Positions 1 to 16,157 of a DNA stretch of 64,000 nt are shown piece by piece. The stretch spans positions 35,063,191 to 35,127,190 of the forward strand of contig NC_035161.2 in the NCBI RefSeq assembly GCF_001659605.2, written 5' to 3'. The position numbers and the translations under genes are program-made. The stretch comes from Manihot esculenta. Its lineage: Eukaryota; Streptophyta; Magnoliopsida; Malpighiales; Euphorbiaceae. The notes under the pieces are model-generated. The model made no database searches. It had not been told where the DNA came from and saw nothing but the letters and a program-made list of their open reading frames with translations. Each line of letters begins with the position of its first letter. Position 1 is the stretch's first letter.

Positions 1-644
1 TGTTTTTATTTCTCAAATTGAAAATTATCGTCATGTGCAAATGTAAAATTATTATTTTTTTATTTTTAGAAAAACTGCCCAATTTTTTACATGTGAGTTT
101 CTGAAAATACAATTCGTGAGCATCAAAGGTAGTAAGTATCTGAAAACTACAACATGGTAAAAAAAATTCTTTAATAGTCAAAAAAGAAAATTGGTTATTA
201 ATAAAAATATTATTGCATCTTACCAAATCATCATTGTTATGAAGATTTTGGTCTTGCTCCGTTAGAAGATGACCACAACTCTTTTATACTCTATTAAATT
301 TATAAAATAAAATAGTTAAGTATGAAAAATAACGATGTTTTTTCATTAAAAAAATGTCTGAGATTATTTTTGTAATATTCAGTTTTTGTGTTGATGTAAA
401 GTACGGAAAATCAAAATTGAATATAATAATTATTATAAAATTAAAGTTAATTATTTTTTAAAAAGTGAAAAGTGAGTTTAAAAATTATTTAGATCAATTT
501 GAATCGGATTATTTTATTTTTTTCATTTTTTTTTTAGAATACGTCTAAGATTTTATTCAGTACTCTTTTGTTGAAATCAAAATATTGGAGAACATGTAAT
601 GATTCAATTCCAAAATGACATAGAATAAGTAATCTTTTACAACA
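1..644. other. AT-rich flank, no gene seen
   Basis: Low-complexity AT-rich DNA downstream of the subtilase stop codon. It probably includes that gene's 3' UTR just left of position 645. No convincing ORF, RNA gene or repeat boundary is visible. Confidence 0.6.
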
Positions 645-3740
<3,096 letters not shown>

Positions 3741-6476
3741 TGCTGAATTCTGAGAACAATTAAGCAGTCTTATGTTTTATACTGAGATTCAAGAAATGTA
3801 TTGGTAAGTTTGCTGTCAAATTTATATATGGAATTATAGCAAAAATGGATGAGGCATTAATGACAATGAATCTCTCTACGACAAACAGAGATCAGGATCC
3901 ATCCATATTTAGACTTTGGCATTGTTTTAGAAAATTTTAGAATACAGCACGTGTAAATGTAATAAATCTAATATTCCTTAAATGTGAAATATGAATCTCT
4001 TACATTTCATACATGAAGTATATGTTTTTTTACTCATAATTTTTATCCATTTTATTTTTTTCATACAGAAAAATAATTTTTTTATTAACTTTTTAATTAT
4101 ACTCGTTTTATAAACATTAAATTTTATTACATATTAAGAGATATTTTTAAAAATTTCTTAGAAATAAGATAAAATTAAATATGATTATAATAGTCGATTT
4201 ATATGTTATTACAGTATAAAAAAAAAAGATGGATAAAAATTATAGTACGGATGAAATATTTTTATTATAAAATTGTTATTTCCAGTTAAGTTAGAAAACA
4301 GAAAAGGGATTATGGAAACACATTCTTTTTAGTTTCCATCAAAGCCATGAAATTTCTTATGTGCATATCATATTGAAAATTTAACTATGGATTTATTTTG
4401 TAAGAATTTTTATTATAAAAATTACTTTATTTTGTAATAAAAAAATTTGATTGTCTTAACTTAGTGTTTTGAGCAACAACGGATTACTCATTCGTTGAAT
4501 ATACCAATTTCTTCTACTATATTATGATTTTCTTAATTTATTATTTATCATAATATCAGCTAATATCTTCTGTCTATATTTGTGTTTTGACATGCTAATA
4601 CATTATAAAAATATCATTATACAAATTATATATAAAAAAAAAGTTTGGAGTAATTAAATTAACATCATTTAGATTTATTATTTTAGTATCTTATTCTATA
4701 TTTAGCATATTAATAATGATTATACTTATTATTTTGACAATTGACATATATTTACATCCATTATTATGAGTTTCCTGATATAGATTTTTTATTACTATAT
4801 AAAATTTTTTCCTTGAAATTGCGTCAAATAAAAAGAAGAAAGGAGCTAAGATGTAATTAGCTAAACCTAAAAGGAATAAAATCATAAGCAATTTAGCTCA
4901 TCATCGATTAGAAGTAAAATTACGGCTTTGAATCTGCAATCAAAATTCTTAATAAAGAATATAATTTTACTTAAAAAAGATTTTTTTTAATAGAAGATTA
5001 GAGAAATAATAACTCAAATTTGAATCTATAAGTCATATATGCTTGTAGTCATTATGCAAGGTAAAATACGTAATTTAAAAAAAAAAAAAATTCAAAGGCA
5101 CTATTATCATATGACTTTTTTGATAGGTTGTTACATGTTGCTGAGTTGTGAATCGGCCCAAAATTGGCGTAGTTATCTCCTTTTATTGTTATCCCTGTTT
5201 CCTATAAAATCAAAACCATTTTTTTTTAAAAAAACAAATTGTTTGTTTTTTAATATAAAAATAAAACAATTAATTATTAAGTACAATAAAAAATTGTCTT
5301 TTTTAATTATTATGTTTTTATCAAAGGCAATAAATTCATAAAAAAAAAAATCCGAAAGGAATAGTCTCAGTTATGGTAGATTCAATGACACTACAATTAA
5401 GGAATAGGTTTTTTTTTTTTTTTTCTAAAACCCTATTAGTTTAATGAAGATGAATGGTGACTTTTTGGACGGTGAAAGAAAAAGGGTTTATACGGTTGTC
5501 TATGTAAGCGTAGGGATTACCTTAGCATAACTTCACTGAATTTGAAGACTTATTGCGATAAAAAGCAATTTCCATACTGTAAATAGGAAAATAAAATAAA
5601 ATAAACACGAGGAATTATTTCATGCTGGTCAATCAGAGTCGTTATTTCTTTTTGGCTTTGCTGAATCCATCGCTATTTGTGTTGGCACCGTCTCGGCAGA
5701 CCCATGTCTCCGAGTCTGAAATAGATTCTGAAAAACCTTTTCTTTTATAGCTCTACAATTGAAAATATCATGGACTGAGAATTGAAGCGAATAAGTACGC
5801 CACTGAACAAGTTTTGAATTCTTTTCTTTAAATAACAAATTCCCCCAAGAAATATGTAGCGTTCCTGTCATCTCGATCCCATTTTGTATGCTCAATTGAC
5901 TTCTAATTTATAGTTAAAATCGCAAATACGCCAATGTAGTAGGATTTTGAAAATTTCAATGATTTTACAATAATCTCTCTCATACCCAAAATGGCAAACC
6001 AAAATAATGAAAAGACAGGTTAGTAGCAATGCATCCATCAGAAAAAAACAAATTCAAGGACACCAACACATAACCCAGTGCATTATGTTAAGATTAACAT
6101 ATGTGCAGTTGATAGTAGCCAAGTCGCAGGCAGCATTCTATCCTATGAAGTCCAAAATCTGTTCAAAGTTACTTCAATGCCATTACAAGTTGGCAGAATA
6201 AATGACCTTAAAATGCCCCCCACGAATACATCCCTATCTATGATACCAGAGTGTATAAATCTTAAGATTGTGAGCCTTCTCGCGAAACAATCCTGTTTAC
6301 CTACAATACCCAAATAAAAACAATAATATCAAACGCCAGTTGAAAACACCTAACAACATTTTTCTTTTTTCGAAAAAAAAAAAAAAAAAAAAAAAGATGA
6401 TACATCAAGGTAGGGCATCATGACCAATAAGCTTACAGTCTTATGCAAGACCCGAGAAGCAAGCAAAATAATTTGG
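3741..6476. other. Intergenic AT-rich DNA
   Basis: Upstream region of the subtilase and downstream region of Elongin C. It holds long A/T runs (for example near 5341, 5410 and 6370) and scattered short ORFs without family signatures. The part just below 6477 probably contains the Elongin C 3' UTR. No gene is supported here. Confidence 0.55.
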
Positions 6477-8499
6477 TTAAGTATGGAGATAATTAGCAGC
6501 CATCATTAGTTCCAGGGTCAGCTCCGGTTCAATATGGAATTCACTCTCCTTTCCCCTGACAAAGGAGCAGCAATTTCAATTCAACGGAGTAGAAAAACTT
6601 AAACAGCCAGAACCCTTGATCATTTATAGTTTCATACATAATTAGATTAACTAAAACGTCCAACATCTTACAGATAAGTGAGAGGTACAAAAGAGAGATG
6701 AAGATCAATGATGTCATGTTTAAAGATGTCTGTTTAAACATGAGATGGATAACCGGAAAACCAAATATCTCAATTACTCATCTCCAATAGAACTTGACAA
6801 CTAACATGAACTCGACAACTAACATGAACTCCCAACCATTATCTTTAGCAGCCATTGCAATGTTAAGAACAAATGCAATGGAAACAAAATAAAGCATGCA
6901 CCAAGTGTTTCCACACCTGTTTGTCCTCCATCATTTTTCAGACCAAGTAGGTTGACACCCATGAAATATAAACAACATAATTGACTGCCAACTACATGTG
7001 CACACTTCATTATCTAGTGCTTAGGCTTACCACGACAAACACCCGCAGGAAAAAAAAAATATTAAAATACATCAGAAGGAAGAACAAGAGCCCACAAGAA
7101 AGCTAATACAGCTTGCAAGGAGAAGCATGTGTACATTTCAGCTTACATGTCCAAGGAAAGAAAACTAGATTAAGGACAGCACACATTGTAGGGAGTTAGA
7201 ACTTCATAATTATGATGGGAAGAAAACGGGTAAAAGGAGACAAGGAATCTAAAAAAGCACAATACGCTTGTAAAATCTAAAGTGCATAGACTACAGCATA
7301 AGGAATGTGAACAAAATCACCAATAGAGTATGATGTAGGAAAAAGCGTTAATTCCAACTAATGATTCAAAGACAATGGAGCTGCATGCATATTTCTCAAT
7401 CTTGGGACCAAAGACAAAACACAGTTTAGCCAACAGAGATCTAAGCCATTTCCTTTAGGCAAAATGAGTAGCTCCAGGGACCTCCAATAACCCATTTCAC
7501 CAGAAACCCCCCCCCCCCCCAAAAAAAAAAAGCTATATATTTGTCCTCCGACCAAACAAAATATTATCAGGAGAGCTTTATGCAAAACAAATTTCAACCG
7601 AGACTAGAACAGAAAACCATAAGACGTGATGTACTACAAATAACAAAAGCAAGTACTACTTCCGTGGATGACGCAAAGCCTCAAAAGATTCTAGGAATAG
7701 ATTGACAAAAGTATTGTTTATCCTCCATTAAAAAAAAAGGAGCATAATAAATATATCACAGGTTTTCAAAGCCAAAACGTCGATGTGAGTTAATTAGTAT
7801 TTTCTATTTAGGACGGGAAAATGCTCAAACCACAGCAAAGTTTTGCCATCCAATCAATATTTCAGGCTGCCGGGTGTTAGAAGCCAAAACAAAACAGTTA
7901 CACACGATACTTGATGCAAATGAACTTAAGTTGAATGACAAATTATGATGACGGGCAAATAATCAAAAGAAAGACAAATATATAAAGATGAGAACAGAAC
8001 TTGGCATATTGAAGGGACCAGTAGAAATACTGGCAAATTTTCTCTAGAATAGTAGTGCTTATCTCCGGAAATGTCACTTCTCCATGCTGCGTCTCAGCGA
8101 AACTACCTGCTCCAAATTATTATTAAAAAAAAAAAAATAGAAACCCCATTTTAGTTGCTCGCAAACCCCTAAATTAATCCCCAACAAAAAGAGAAAAAGT
8201 TTGCAAACTCAAATTATGCAGCGATTCTGAAAATCAACGAAAATACATCAGAATTTAAGCCAAACAGACTGATCATCCTCAACTGAGTAGAGCACAGCGG
8301 TAACTAATCGAACCCCGATAGAACGAGTCAAATAATACTACCAATCAAAGCAGGCCTCACAAAATTGAGAGAGAGACAGAGAGGGACCTGGAGAGGTGAG
8401 CATGTTGCGGATGGTCTGGGAAACCATGGCCGCTTCCTTGTCGATCACGAACTCGAAACCCTCGGCGCTGATCAGCTTCACTGTGTCTTCCTTTCTCAT
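6477..8499 (-). CDS. ELC: Elongin C (Skp1/BTB-POZ fold)
   Basis: Small adaptor protein of the SKP1/BTB family; in animals it bridges Elongin A or SOCS/VHL-box proteins to cullin-type assemblies, and the plant orthologue is one of the most conserved proteins of this fold. Exons 8388-8499, 8001-8106 and 6477-6555 join in phase to 98 residues (plant orthologues are about 96). The start is the ATG at 8499 (MRKEDTVKL), because the conserved protein begins there; an in-frame ATG at 8535 would add 12 unconserved residues. The last exon encodes the canonical end (LELMMAANYLHT). Intron 2 is about 1.4 kb and contains a C14A11 tract. The gene is divergent from the Rab GTPase, with 566 bp between the start codons. 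Confidence 0.93.
7507..7531. repeat. C14-A11 homopolymer tract in Elongin C intron 2
   Basis: Fourteen C followed directly by eleven A. On the transcribed strand this reads T11G14. Such a tract is unusual in this AT-rich intronic setting and is prone to length variation or sequencing error. Confidence 0.8.
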
Positions 8500-9065
8500 C
8501 TTCGTTTTCCACCAACGACTTTTTCCTTCTGACACGAATCAACGGCGGTGTGAGCTGCTGCAAAATAGAATAGACTCTGCGGTGGCAAATCTATTTATTG
8601 GACATTTGGGGACTTGTTTGCTGCAGCGACTTCCACGCCCCTCTGGACACCGTGTCCTGTTTGGCTCTTCGGCCTTGGTTTTCCAAACCCTGGATTGGAA
8701 ATGAGTAATTGCAAAAGTTATTTTTATCTAATTTACGCAAAAGCATCAAATAAAAAATAAAAAATAAAAAATATTTATTTATTTAAAAAATTAATTTTTT
8801 TCCCTAACACTTCGAGAGGGAAAGAAAAAGAAAATATTCCAATTTAATTGCTCATAGAAAATCTCTGCAATCCAAACACTTCATCGAGAGGAAAATTTCC
8901 TCTTCTGGATCTATTCGCCTCAGGGTAAGCATCTGTTCTGCTCCTTCTTCTTGATTTATCTACGGGTCATTTCTTCGTTTCTTATGTGTCTCTGTTGGGT
9001 AATGATTGGATCTGACAGGTTCGAGAGATCTGAGGAAAGAGGAGAGTTAAGGAGGAGACTAGAAT
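8500..9065. promoter_or_regulatory. Shared divergent promoter region of Elongin C and RABA2-like gene
   Basis: 566 bp between two outward-facing start codons. A 5'-UTR intron for the Rab gene is likely at 8925-9018 (donor GGTAAGC, acceptor TGACAG), which puts its transcription start near or before 8920. The Elongin C leader occupies the other end. AT-rich stretches lie in between at about 8720-8810. I see no unambiguous TATA box. Confidence 0.55.
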
Positions 9066-10628
9066 ATGGCGCATAGAGTAGATCATGAGTATGATTATCT
9101 ATTCAAGATCGTGCTGATTGGAGACTCTGGTGTGGGAAAATCTAATATCCTTTCCAGGTTTACCAGAAATGAGTTCTGTTTGGAATCCAAATCCACCATC
9201 GGTGTCGAATTCGCCACTAGGACTCTTCAGGTAATCTTCAAATCTTTCTCTCTATCCTTTGATTTTCTCTGTTATCTGCAGTTACATGTCGATCCGTTCA
9301 TCTTCTGGCTTCTGAATCGTTCTCTTGTTTATTGCCTAGCATATTATGGTTATTATTTTTGTGATACGGAAATGAAATCTCTTAGATTTTAAGATTGGAA
9401 AATTGTTGATTGGAACTTCTTGTCATTTTCTGGACAAGGTGGACGTAGATACATACTTGCTGGTATCTGTATTGTTTTAGATTTGTATATTGGCTTTCCA
9501 ATAAGGCGATGAAGCAACCACAGACTAGTGGCTATGCTTGCAGAATGAGTTGCGGGTGAGATATTTGTGAGTGGGAAAAATAATTTCTTCCGATTCCACT
9601 AATAACAGGCCTTAATTGAAGTTCAGCACTGTGGGATCTATTGTGCAAGAGGGAGATTGCACGTACCCTTATACTGTTAATGGCTTCGTGTGGGAGAAGC
9701 CGAGTGTCTTAGAAGTTTTCTTCTGGTTGTTGAGCGATGAAATATCACCAACTAATTTGTTTTCATAGCTAAAGATACATCTTTACATGGATCCCTATGA
9801 TCTTCTCATGTGGAACTGACTTGATTGATGAAGTGCTATTGATGATCTTTCGTTACAATGGCCTATTGTCATACTCATTGTCAGGAACTGCAGGATTTAG
9901 AGAGTCTATGACTTAGTTCTTTATTCTAATCCGAGTGTTGGTATACCATTCTGTAAAGAGAAATGTCCATTAATGATCTGAATGAATGACACCTCGCATG
10001 GAGGTATCAAGATATGATCTAGGCAATAAGAACTCATGTGGTAGTGGGTTTCATCTATTGTTTTCAGATTTGTGCCATCTAGGCTATAACTGATCTGCAT
10101 TTTTTCCCTTTTCTTATATATATGTCTTTTTCTCTGCTACAGGTGCATGGAAAGACAGTAAAGGCTCAAATCTGGGATACAGCAGGGCAGGAGCGGTACC
10201 GTGCCATCACAAGTGCATATTATAGAGGAGCTGTTGGTGCCTTTCTCGTTTATGACATAACCAAGAGGCAAACGTTTGACAATGTTCAAAGGTGGCTGCG
10301 TGAATTGAGGGACCATGCAGACTCAAACATCGTTATTATGATGGCTGGAAACAAGTCTGACCTGAACCATCTAAGAGCTGTTACAGAGGAGGATGGTCAT
10401 AGCTTGGCAGAGAGGGAAAGTCTCTCATTTCTTGAGACATCGGCACTGGAAGCAACCAATGTTGAGAAGGCATTCCAAACCATATTGACAGAGATATACC
10501 ACATCATAAGCAAGAAGGCATTGGCAGCGCAAGAAGCAGCTGGCAATTCTACACTTCCTGGTCAAGGAACCACTATTAATGTTGCTGATACCTCAGGGAA
10601 CACGAAGAGAGGTTGCTGCTCTACTTAA
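9066..10628 (+). CDS. RABA2C: Rab GTPase, RABA2 (Rab11) type
   Basis: Small GTPase of the Rab11/RABA clade, which directs trans-Golgi/early-endosome to plasma-membrane and cell-plate traffic. Exons 9066-9230 and 10143-10628 give 216 residues. Motifs: P-loop GDSGVGKS (19-26), effector region with [10 protein letters not shown], switch II WDTAGQE (66-72), NKSD (125-128), ETSAL near 154, and a CCST end with two cysteines suited to geranylgeranylation. The single intron after residue 55 is at the usual RABA position. From memory the sequence is closest to Arabidopsis RABA2c; assignment to the RABA2 group is firm, the exact paralogue less so. A 5'-UTR intron is likely at 8925-9018. Confidence 0.93.
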
Positions 10629-11889
10629 TTCTATATTTGAGGAAGGAAAGCATTGCTAGCAAGCAGTCCTTTCATTATTTTTTTAACAATTATTTTTAAA
10701 AAATTCTTTTTCAATTTTCAGCTGAGAGAGGGAGACATGTAGATTACTCGTCATTTTACATAAATTTGAGTTTGTGAATTTGAAAAAAAAAATGGGGTCA
10801 GTGCTGTTAGAATTTCAGGATGGTATGTTCTCTGTATTTATTTATTGTATGCCACTAAAAGTGGAACTGACTGATAGCAGGGATGTAGAGTGAAATCACG
10901 TTATCTCAATTGGGAGAAATAGTGGTGCACAACCATAAAAGGGGCAGCTTTTAGTACTTGTTCTGGGTTTTGTTTGTTGAGCTATTTCCAAACTTGTAAT
11001 AAAAGCTTCTTTACCTTTGTGACATCTTTTCCGCAGATTGCTCACCTCCATAATTCTCACGTTACTTATTTCATACAACATCTTGATCACTCTCTTTTCT
11101 ATTAACTTGTTAGCCAATGACAGTCGTAATCAAAATCCAATGCATTTGACCTAGTTCTGAATGGAAAGTTCTAAGTGGATTCATGATAAGCAGATCGTAA
11201 TCTGTTTCTTCCGGTCAGATTAAGGGAACATATGTCGATGTCAGATGGTTTGTCAGGAAAGTGGTCGAGGTGATTGAGTTTCTTACGTTTGACAAGAAAT
11301 TGTGGCAATTTTTATCTGTGGCTTTGAAAATTTGTGATTGAAATTTCATGGAGGGAATCCATGTGCTTTAATTTACCTAGAATTAATTCCCGTCTCACTT
11401 TTGGTCCTGAGCATATTTGATAGGAGCTCAAATTCAAATGATAAGCAGCCAGACTCGAGTGCCGATACATGCATGTTAGGGCCTTCATGTTGTTTTCTTT
11501 AATTCAAAAAGTTTTCAAGTATTACTTAAAATATAATTAACTGGGTGCTGTATCTCCACGTTCTCCATAAATTTCTTCACAGACAGCCTAGTAGGAAGCA
11601 AGCGTCTTCTGAATAATTAAGCATATTGCAAGGTATAAGTTTAGGTCAGATCATCAAGTCATCCTGTACAAAGAAATCCATGAGGAAAGCCGACTGGAGC
11701 TTATTTAAATAGGAACAGAACAGCTCACCAGGTTTTGGTGTAAGAGCCCTTGCATCTGCCATAGTTGATACAGTTCCATCCACAAATGCACCAAAAATAA
11801 AAATGGAGAACAGCTCCGTTGTAGAAATCTGTAAGCTGCTGCTCAATTTATATTGTTGTATGACGAATTTTGCATGTTTTTTTCACAGT
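10629..11889. other. 3' UTR and spacer
   Basis: Downstream of the Rab gene. The first few hundred bases are probably 3' UTR. No family-recognisable ORF follows before the MTP relic on the other strand. Confidence 0.5.
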
Positions 11890-12952
11890 AATCCCTAATC
11901 CTGTCGAGTATTTGGGTATGGCTCCAGGCTCAGCTACTGCATGGCAACACAACACTAACTTCCCTACTGTGATAGCCCAAACATGCAGGTCATGAATATC
12001 TTGTACTCCTATACTTTAAACTACACTCCATCCAGCAAACATTTATCTCATGAGGAGTCTTCTCCATTAGTATGCCAAATATGTCCTTAAGCATGGGTAT
12101 GGTAGAACACAGAGCAAAAGCACAAAAGACAAGGGTGCAAATAAGATCAACCACCAACCAGACACCCACATAACTGCTCCAGCAACCATCACCCCAATGG
12201 ATTGAATTAGATCAGCCATGACATGTAGGTAAGCTCCTTGGATATTTATGCTTAATATTTTTTTTCTTGCTGAACTTCTTACCAGCTTTGTTTCCTCTTC
12301 ATTTACCGCTCATAAATCCTCATCCTCATTACTGTGAATGTGATCATGATTATGATCAAGGCAAGCATGGTGAGAGTGATCATGACCCAACCATATTACC
12401 ATGACTAAGTTAATGATGAATCCAAAGGCTGCAATTGCAAACATGAGTCGTCCCTTTACCTCTGAATTCTTGTGTAGAACTCTGTTTGACTGCTTCGTAA
12501 ATTAAGATTCCTGAGATGACCCATATAAGCTGCATTGATAAAAGAGCACCTAAAACTTCAAGGCAACTAAATCCAAAAGAATGGTTGGATGTTGCCTCCC
12601 CCAGACTGTGAAAAGAGCGACACAGAATCCAGCAACATCAGCCAGCAAATGTGCTGCATCTGTAATAACTGCAGGGCTGTTGGCTTTAAGGCCACCAATG
12701 CTTTCTACTGCCATGACTACTACATAAAAAAATTATAAGTTCAGAAAGTTTTGTCACTGACTTTGATCTTTCTTCAGATTCAAGATTATCATTTGCTTGT
12801 TTGGAGAATGAACAAATGGAATTGCAAGATAATTGTGTTGCAACAGGAGGAAGGGCAGGACTTCCTTCAAATGCTATAGCCCTCTCAATATTCTTCTGGT
12901 GCTGCAATAGCAAAATGGGATCTTCATCATCTTCCATCTGCTTGGAGAACAA
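11890..12952 (-). pseudogene. Decayed cation diffusion facilitator (MTP/ZAT zinc transporter, MTPB-like)
   Basis: Minus-strand similarity to plant MTP transporters, which move Zn into the vacuole or endomembranes. Recognisable pieces run in order: N-terminal soluble part with SEERSKSVTKL (about 12740), TM2 with the metal-site HLLAD (about 12650), the LEVLGALLSMQLIWVISGILIYEA helix (about 12540), an AFGFIINLVM helix followed by the His-rich loop GHDHSHH (about 12380), TM5 with HVMAD (about 12210) and the C-terminal DLHVWAITVGK strand (about 11980). The frame is broken at least three times (a T run near 12727, a loss of about 10 bases near 12605, an extra A near 12505), and a stop follows the His loop at about 12310. 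Two breaks lie at homopolymers, but the total damage supports a pseudogene rather than assembly error. Confidence 0.85.
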
Positions 12953-13472
12953 TTTATGATTTCAGCCTTTTTCTTTTAAAAGAGAGTAATTGAGATAAAG
13001 CAAATGTAGAACAAAATTTTTCAAGAAGTATGATTCTCATTAGCTTCACAACAGACAAGTCAAAGGAAAGCTTCATTGCACAAGCTACAAAAGTAAAGCA
13101 CGGAATCTAAACTTTTAGAAAAGCTGTCAGAGAAAACAACAATTGATATTGCCAGCTTTGGTCACTAAGATCAACAAACTTTAGCAGGTTTGCCCCTATA
13201 GTATTTGAGTAATTTTCACTCACAGTAACTTAAATAAACGTTACATGACTGTCACTAAACTTTAATTTATTTCAAAAAAAATATCAACATTTAAATAATT
13301 ATATAAAACAATCACTTTTTCGTAAGTTTCTTGCGGATTTTCCAACGAAATGTCTAGTGGCATGTACTATATTGCTTAAAAAAATTAAAATTAAATTATT
13401 TTGCTATATTATCATATGCTCTAATAATCTCGTGCTATTAATCAATAAGACTAACATACACCATCTCCAAAC

Positions 13473-14099
13473 ATGAGGAAGAAGAGTCGGAAGTCTCCGG
13501 CTCAAACGCACCGACCGATGGTGAATAACAACATTCGCAGGGCCTCTTCGGGTTCGGGTACTGTGGTAATTGAAGATGATGTAGAGGAGGATTCAAGATC
13601 TGAAGAAGATGTCTTAATTGAAATCCCAGATGGGGTTAAAATGCTAGATTTGGCAGTATCGGTTGATGAACGGAAAGCAGTCGGAAAGGTGGAATCTTAA
13701 ATTGACGAAGGAGGCAGAGGCAAGAAGCCGTTGGCAGAAAGCAATGCCAAGAAGAGCTGGGCTAAATTGTTTGCGAAGAATTGTCCTCAACACCCAGGAT
13801 CTGAGTTGCGCTATGTCCCTCTAGCATTATCAAATGGCCAAAAAGTGGTCAAATTTCACACAAAAGAATTGAAGTCAGGGATTCAGAGATGGAAGAATGC
13901 ACTGATTGGGAGTGTCTTCGGACTGAACCCTCGATACAAAAGCATTGAGAATTTTGCCATGAGTCGCTGGAAAAGGTATGGGCTTATATTATTCAGCATC
14001 AATATTAAGTACCTCTTGCTTAAGCTTGATATGTGGATGGACACCTATCCAGGGAGAAATTCTTCGAAAATTGAAGGGTATTTCAATAGGGCGAGTTGA
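13473..14099 (+). mobile_element. LINE (non-LTR) ORF1 fragment with DUF4283-like region
   Basis: Two adjacent open segments, 13473-13700 and 13731-14099, are separated by a stop. The first has an acidic, nuclear-protein-like composition. The second begins KKSWAKLF and continues with the ELRYVPL...VVKFHTKEL...WKNALIGSVFG pattern typical of DUF4283 in ORF1 of plant LINEs. No zinc knuckle, endonuclease or reverse transcriptase follows, so this is an old truncated copy. It could also be a domesticated fragment, but nothing argues for that. Confidence 0.6.
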
Positions 14100-16157
14100 A
14101 ATTTTCAGGGAGTCCTTTTGTTGAGTAATGACGAAGAGAGGGAGAGATTTCGCTGGCTCTGATTTTATGAGGTTCTTAATGTTCAGCATTGGCTTCAGAT
14201 GCTTTTCTCTCTATACTGCATGGTCGAGGCCCCGGTCGCGTAGCTGTTTGATGGCAGCGGAGACGGCAATTTTTGTGGATATAGCTCCAAATACCTCTCT
14301 CCCCACGCGTCAATTAGCACTGCCGCATCCGCTGCCGTTGGTATTCCGCTGATGGATCAGGAGAGTTAATGCCAAGTTATTGATATTCTGTTGTTGCTTG
14401 TTGAGGAAGAGAAGACGGAGGCCCTGCGGCCACTGTCACCGTAATTCTACTGTTGGTTGGGTGATGTGTGAGCAGCCTCTGACATGGCAAATAATTTTTT
14501 TTTTCTTTTTTTTAGCTACGTGAAACATGTTATATGGACGTTTCATTGGAAAAATTTGCCGGAAATTCATTCTCAGTTTGAAATAACTGTTTATTCTGCG
14601 GATGATTTTTCTGAAACAAACTGAAATTCAGTGATCGCCGTAAAACTCAATTAAATTTAGTGAAGACGAGTGAAAATTACCCGTAATATTTATAACCAAG
14701 AAATGCAGCTGGAAGTATGGAATAGATAAGCAGAATAATATTTATAATCTGTTCAGAATCTCCTTCTGATGATAGATGATTAAAATCAAATATCTAGGGC
14801 CCTAAAAATTTTCAAGGAACGAGCAACCTTACTCTAGTAATAAAATAATCAGCCAGCATTCTTCCTTCATCACTATATATAATCTTAACACATAACCAAT
14901 CAGGGATACAAAATTCAAAATTCATCTGCTAAATTCTCCTCGTATTTTACCCAAGTGTTTATTCCCCCACATCATGAACAACTTCAATTTAACAGGCTTT
15001 CCTCTAAAGCCTTTGTTTCTCCTGTGCCCTAAAACTCGAAACCCCTCTTAATGATCAATCAATTCTCCTGACATAAAATCTAAAACAAGTCTAAAATCCC
15101 GGATTATAAATTCATTAAGAATAGCACCATGCACTGGCAAATTTCTCCAACCAACAATATCACCAAAAGAATATTTTAGTACTTGATAATAACAAAGGTA
15201 TAATTTCATTTCTGTTTCTCTGACCTCAAAACCAACGGCATTTGTGAGACCATGAATAAGAATACGACGAACCCATCTCCCAAAATCCCAAGAAGGAAAA
15301 ATCTAAAACTACCCAAAAACATTGCAAAAATCGACAGTTGATGGTGGGATATACCTGTAAACCGCAATAAAGAACTGTGAAAGGATCGAAAGCAATCCAT
15401 CTGCTAACCAATTCTTATAATGGAAGTACGGAGAGTGATTCCTCTACTTTCCATATTTCTCCTGTTCTTCTCCCCGATCTTGTGCAAATTTTACCGTGCA
15501 AATATTTTATATTTACAAAGATTTTCGGCCTACTGGATGTAAAAGCCAAAACTTTTCATTTTTAATGACAAAAGTCCCGCATTTTAAAAAGAATTTATTA
15601 ATTAATTTATTTTAATTTATATATAAATAACATATATATTCAAGACAGACAGCGAAATTTTTTTACCAAATAATTAGAGAGTTTAGTTTTATAAAATTTG
15701 AAATATTTTTAATTTAGTTATTTGAAAATAAGGATAATTATTAATTTAAAAAAAAAATTAAAGACCTTATTATTATTTAATGCGAGCGGGGTACTGATTC
15801 ACCCATTTAAATTCGGTTGAACCAATCAATTCATCGGTTTTTTTGGTCAACCCATTTAAATTCGGGCCAATGGTTGGTCAGTTCAGAGTTTGGTCCGGTT
15901 CTGGCAACAGTGGACTGGATAAGTGAGGGATTAGTCGGCTCTGTACCATCAAATCGAATAGTTTCATGGAAATAATCGGACTTTTGCAGGCACCCTGTTT
16001 TGTTAACATTCTTTAATGCCACCCAAATTGTAATAAAATAAAGAGAAATTCAAACCAAGAAAAAAACAAAGCTCCCCTTGTTCTTCTTCTTTGCTCATTT
16101 TTTCAATTTCTTCCCCTTCCTTCTTTTTCATCCAACAATTTCTTGAAGTCGCTTTCA
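14100..16157. other. Intergenic region and PP1 upstream region
   Basis: No gene recognised. About 14128-14470 is relatively GC-rich and may be further transposon debris. 15560-15780 is very AT-rich. The pyrimidine-rich stretch at 16075-16140 just before the phosphatase start codon looks like its 5' leader. Confidence 0.45.

Noticed and set aside
5629..5895. 88-codon ORF on minus strand
   Set aside because: No domain, no conserved pattern and no splice context; it lies in AT-rich intergenic DNA.
15206..15411. Overlapping minus-strand ORFs starting MDCFRSFHSS
   Set aside because: Two frames overlap with no family signature; could be a leader or non-coding transcript, but nothing supports a protein.
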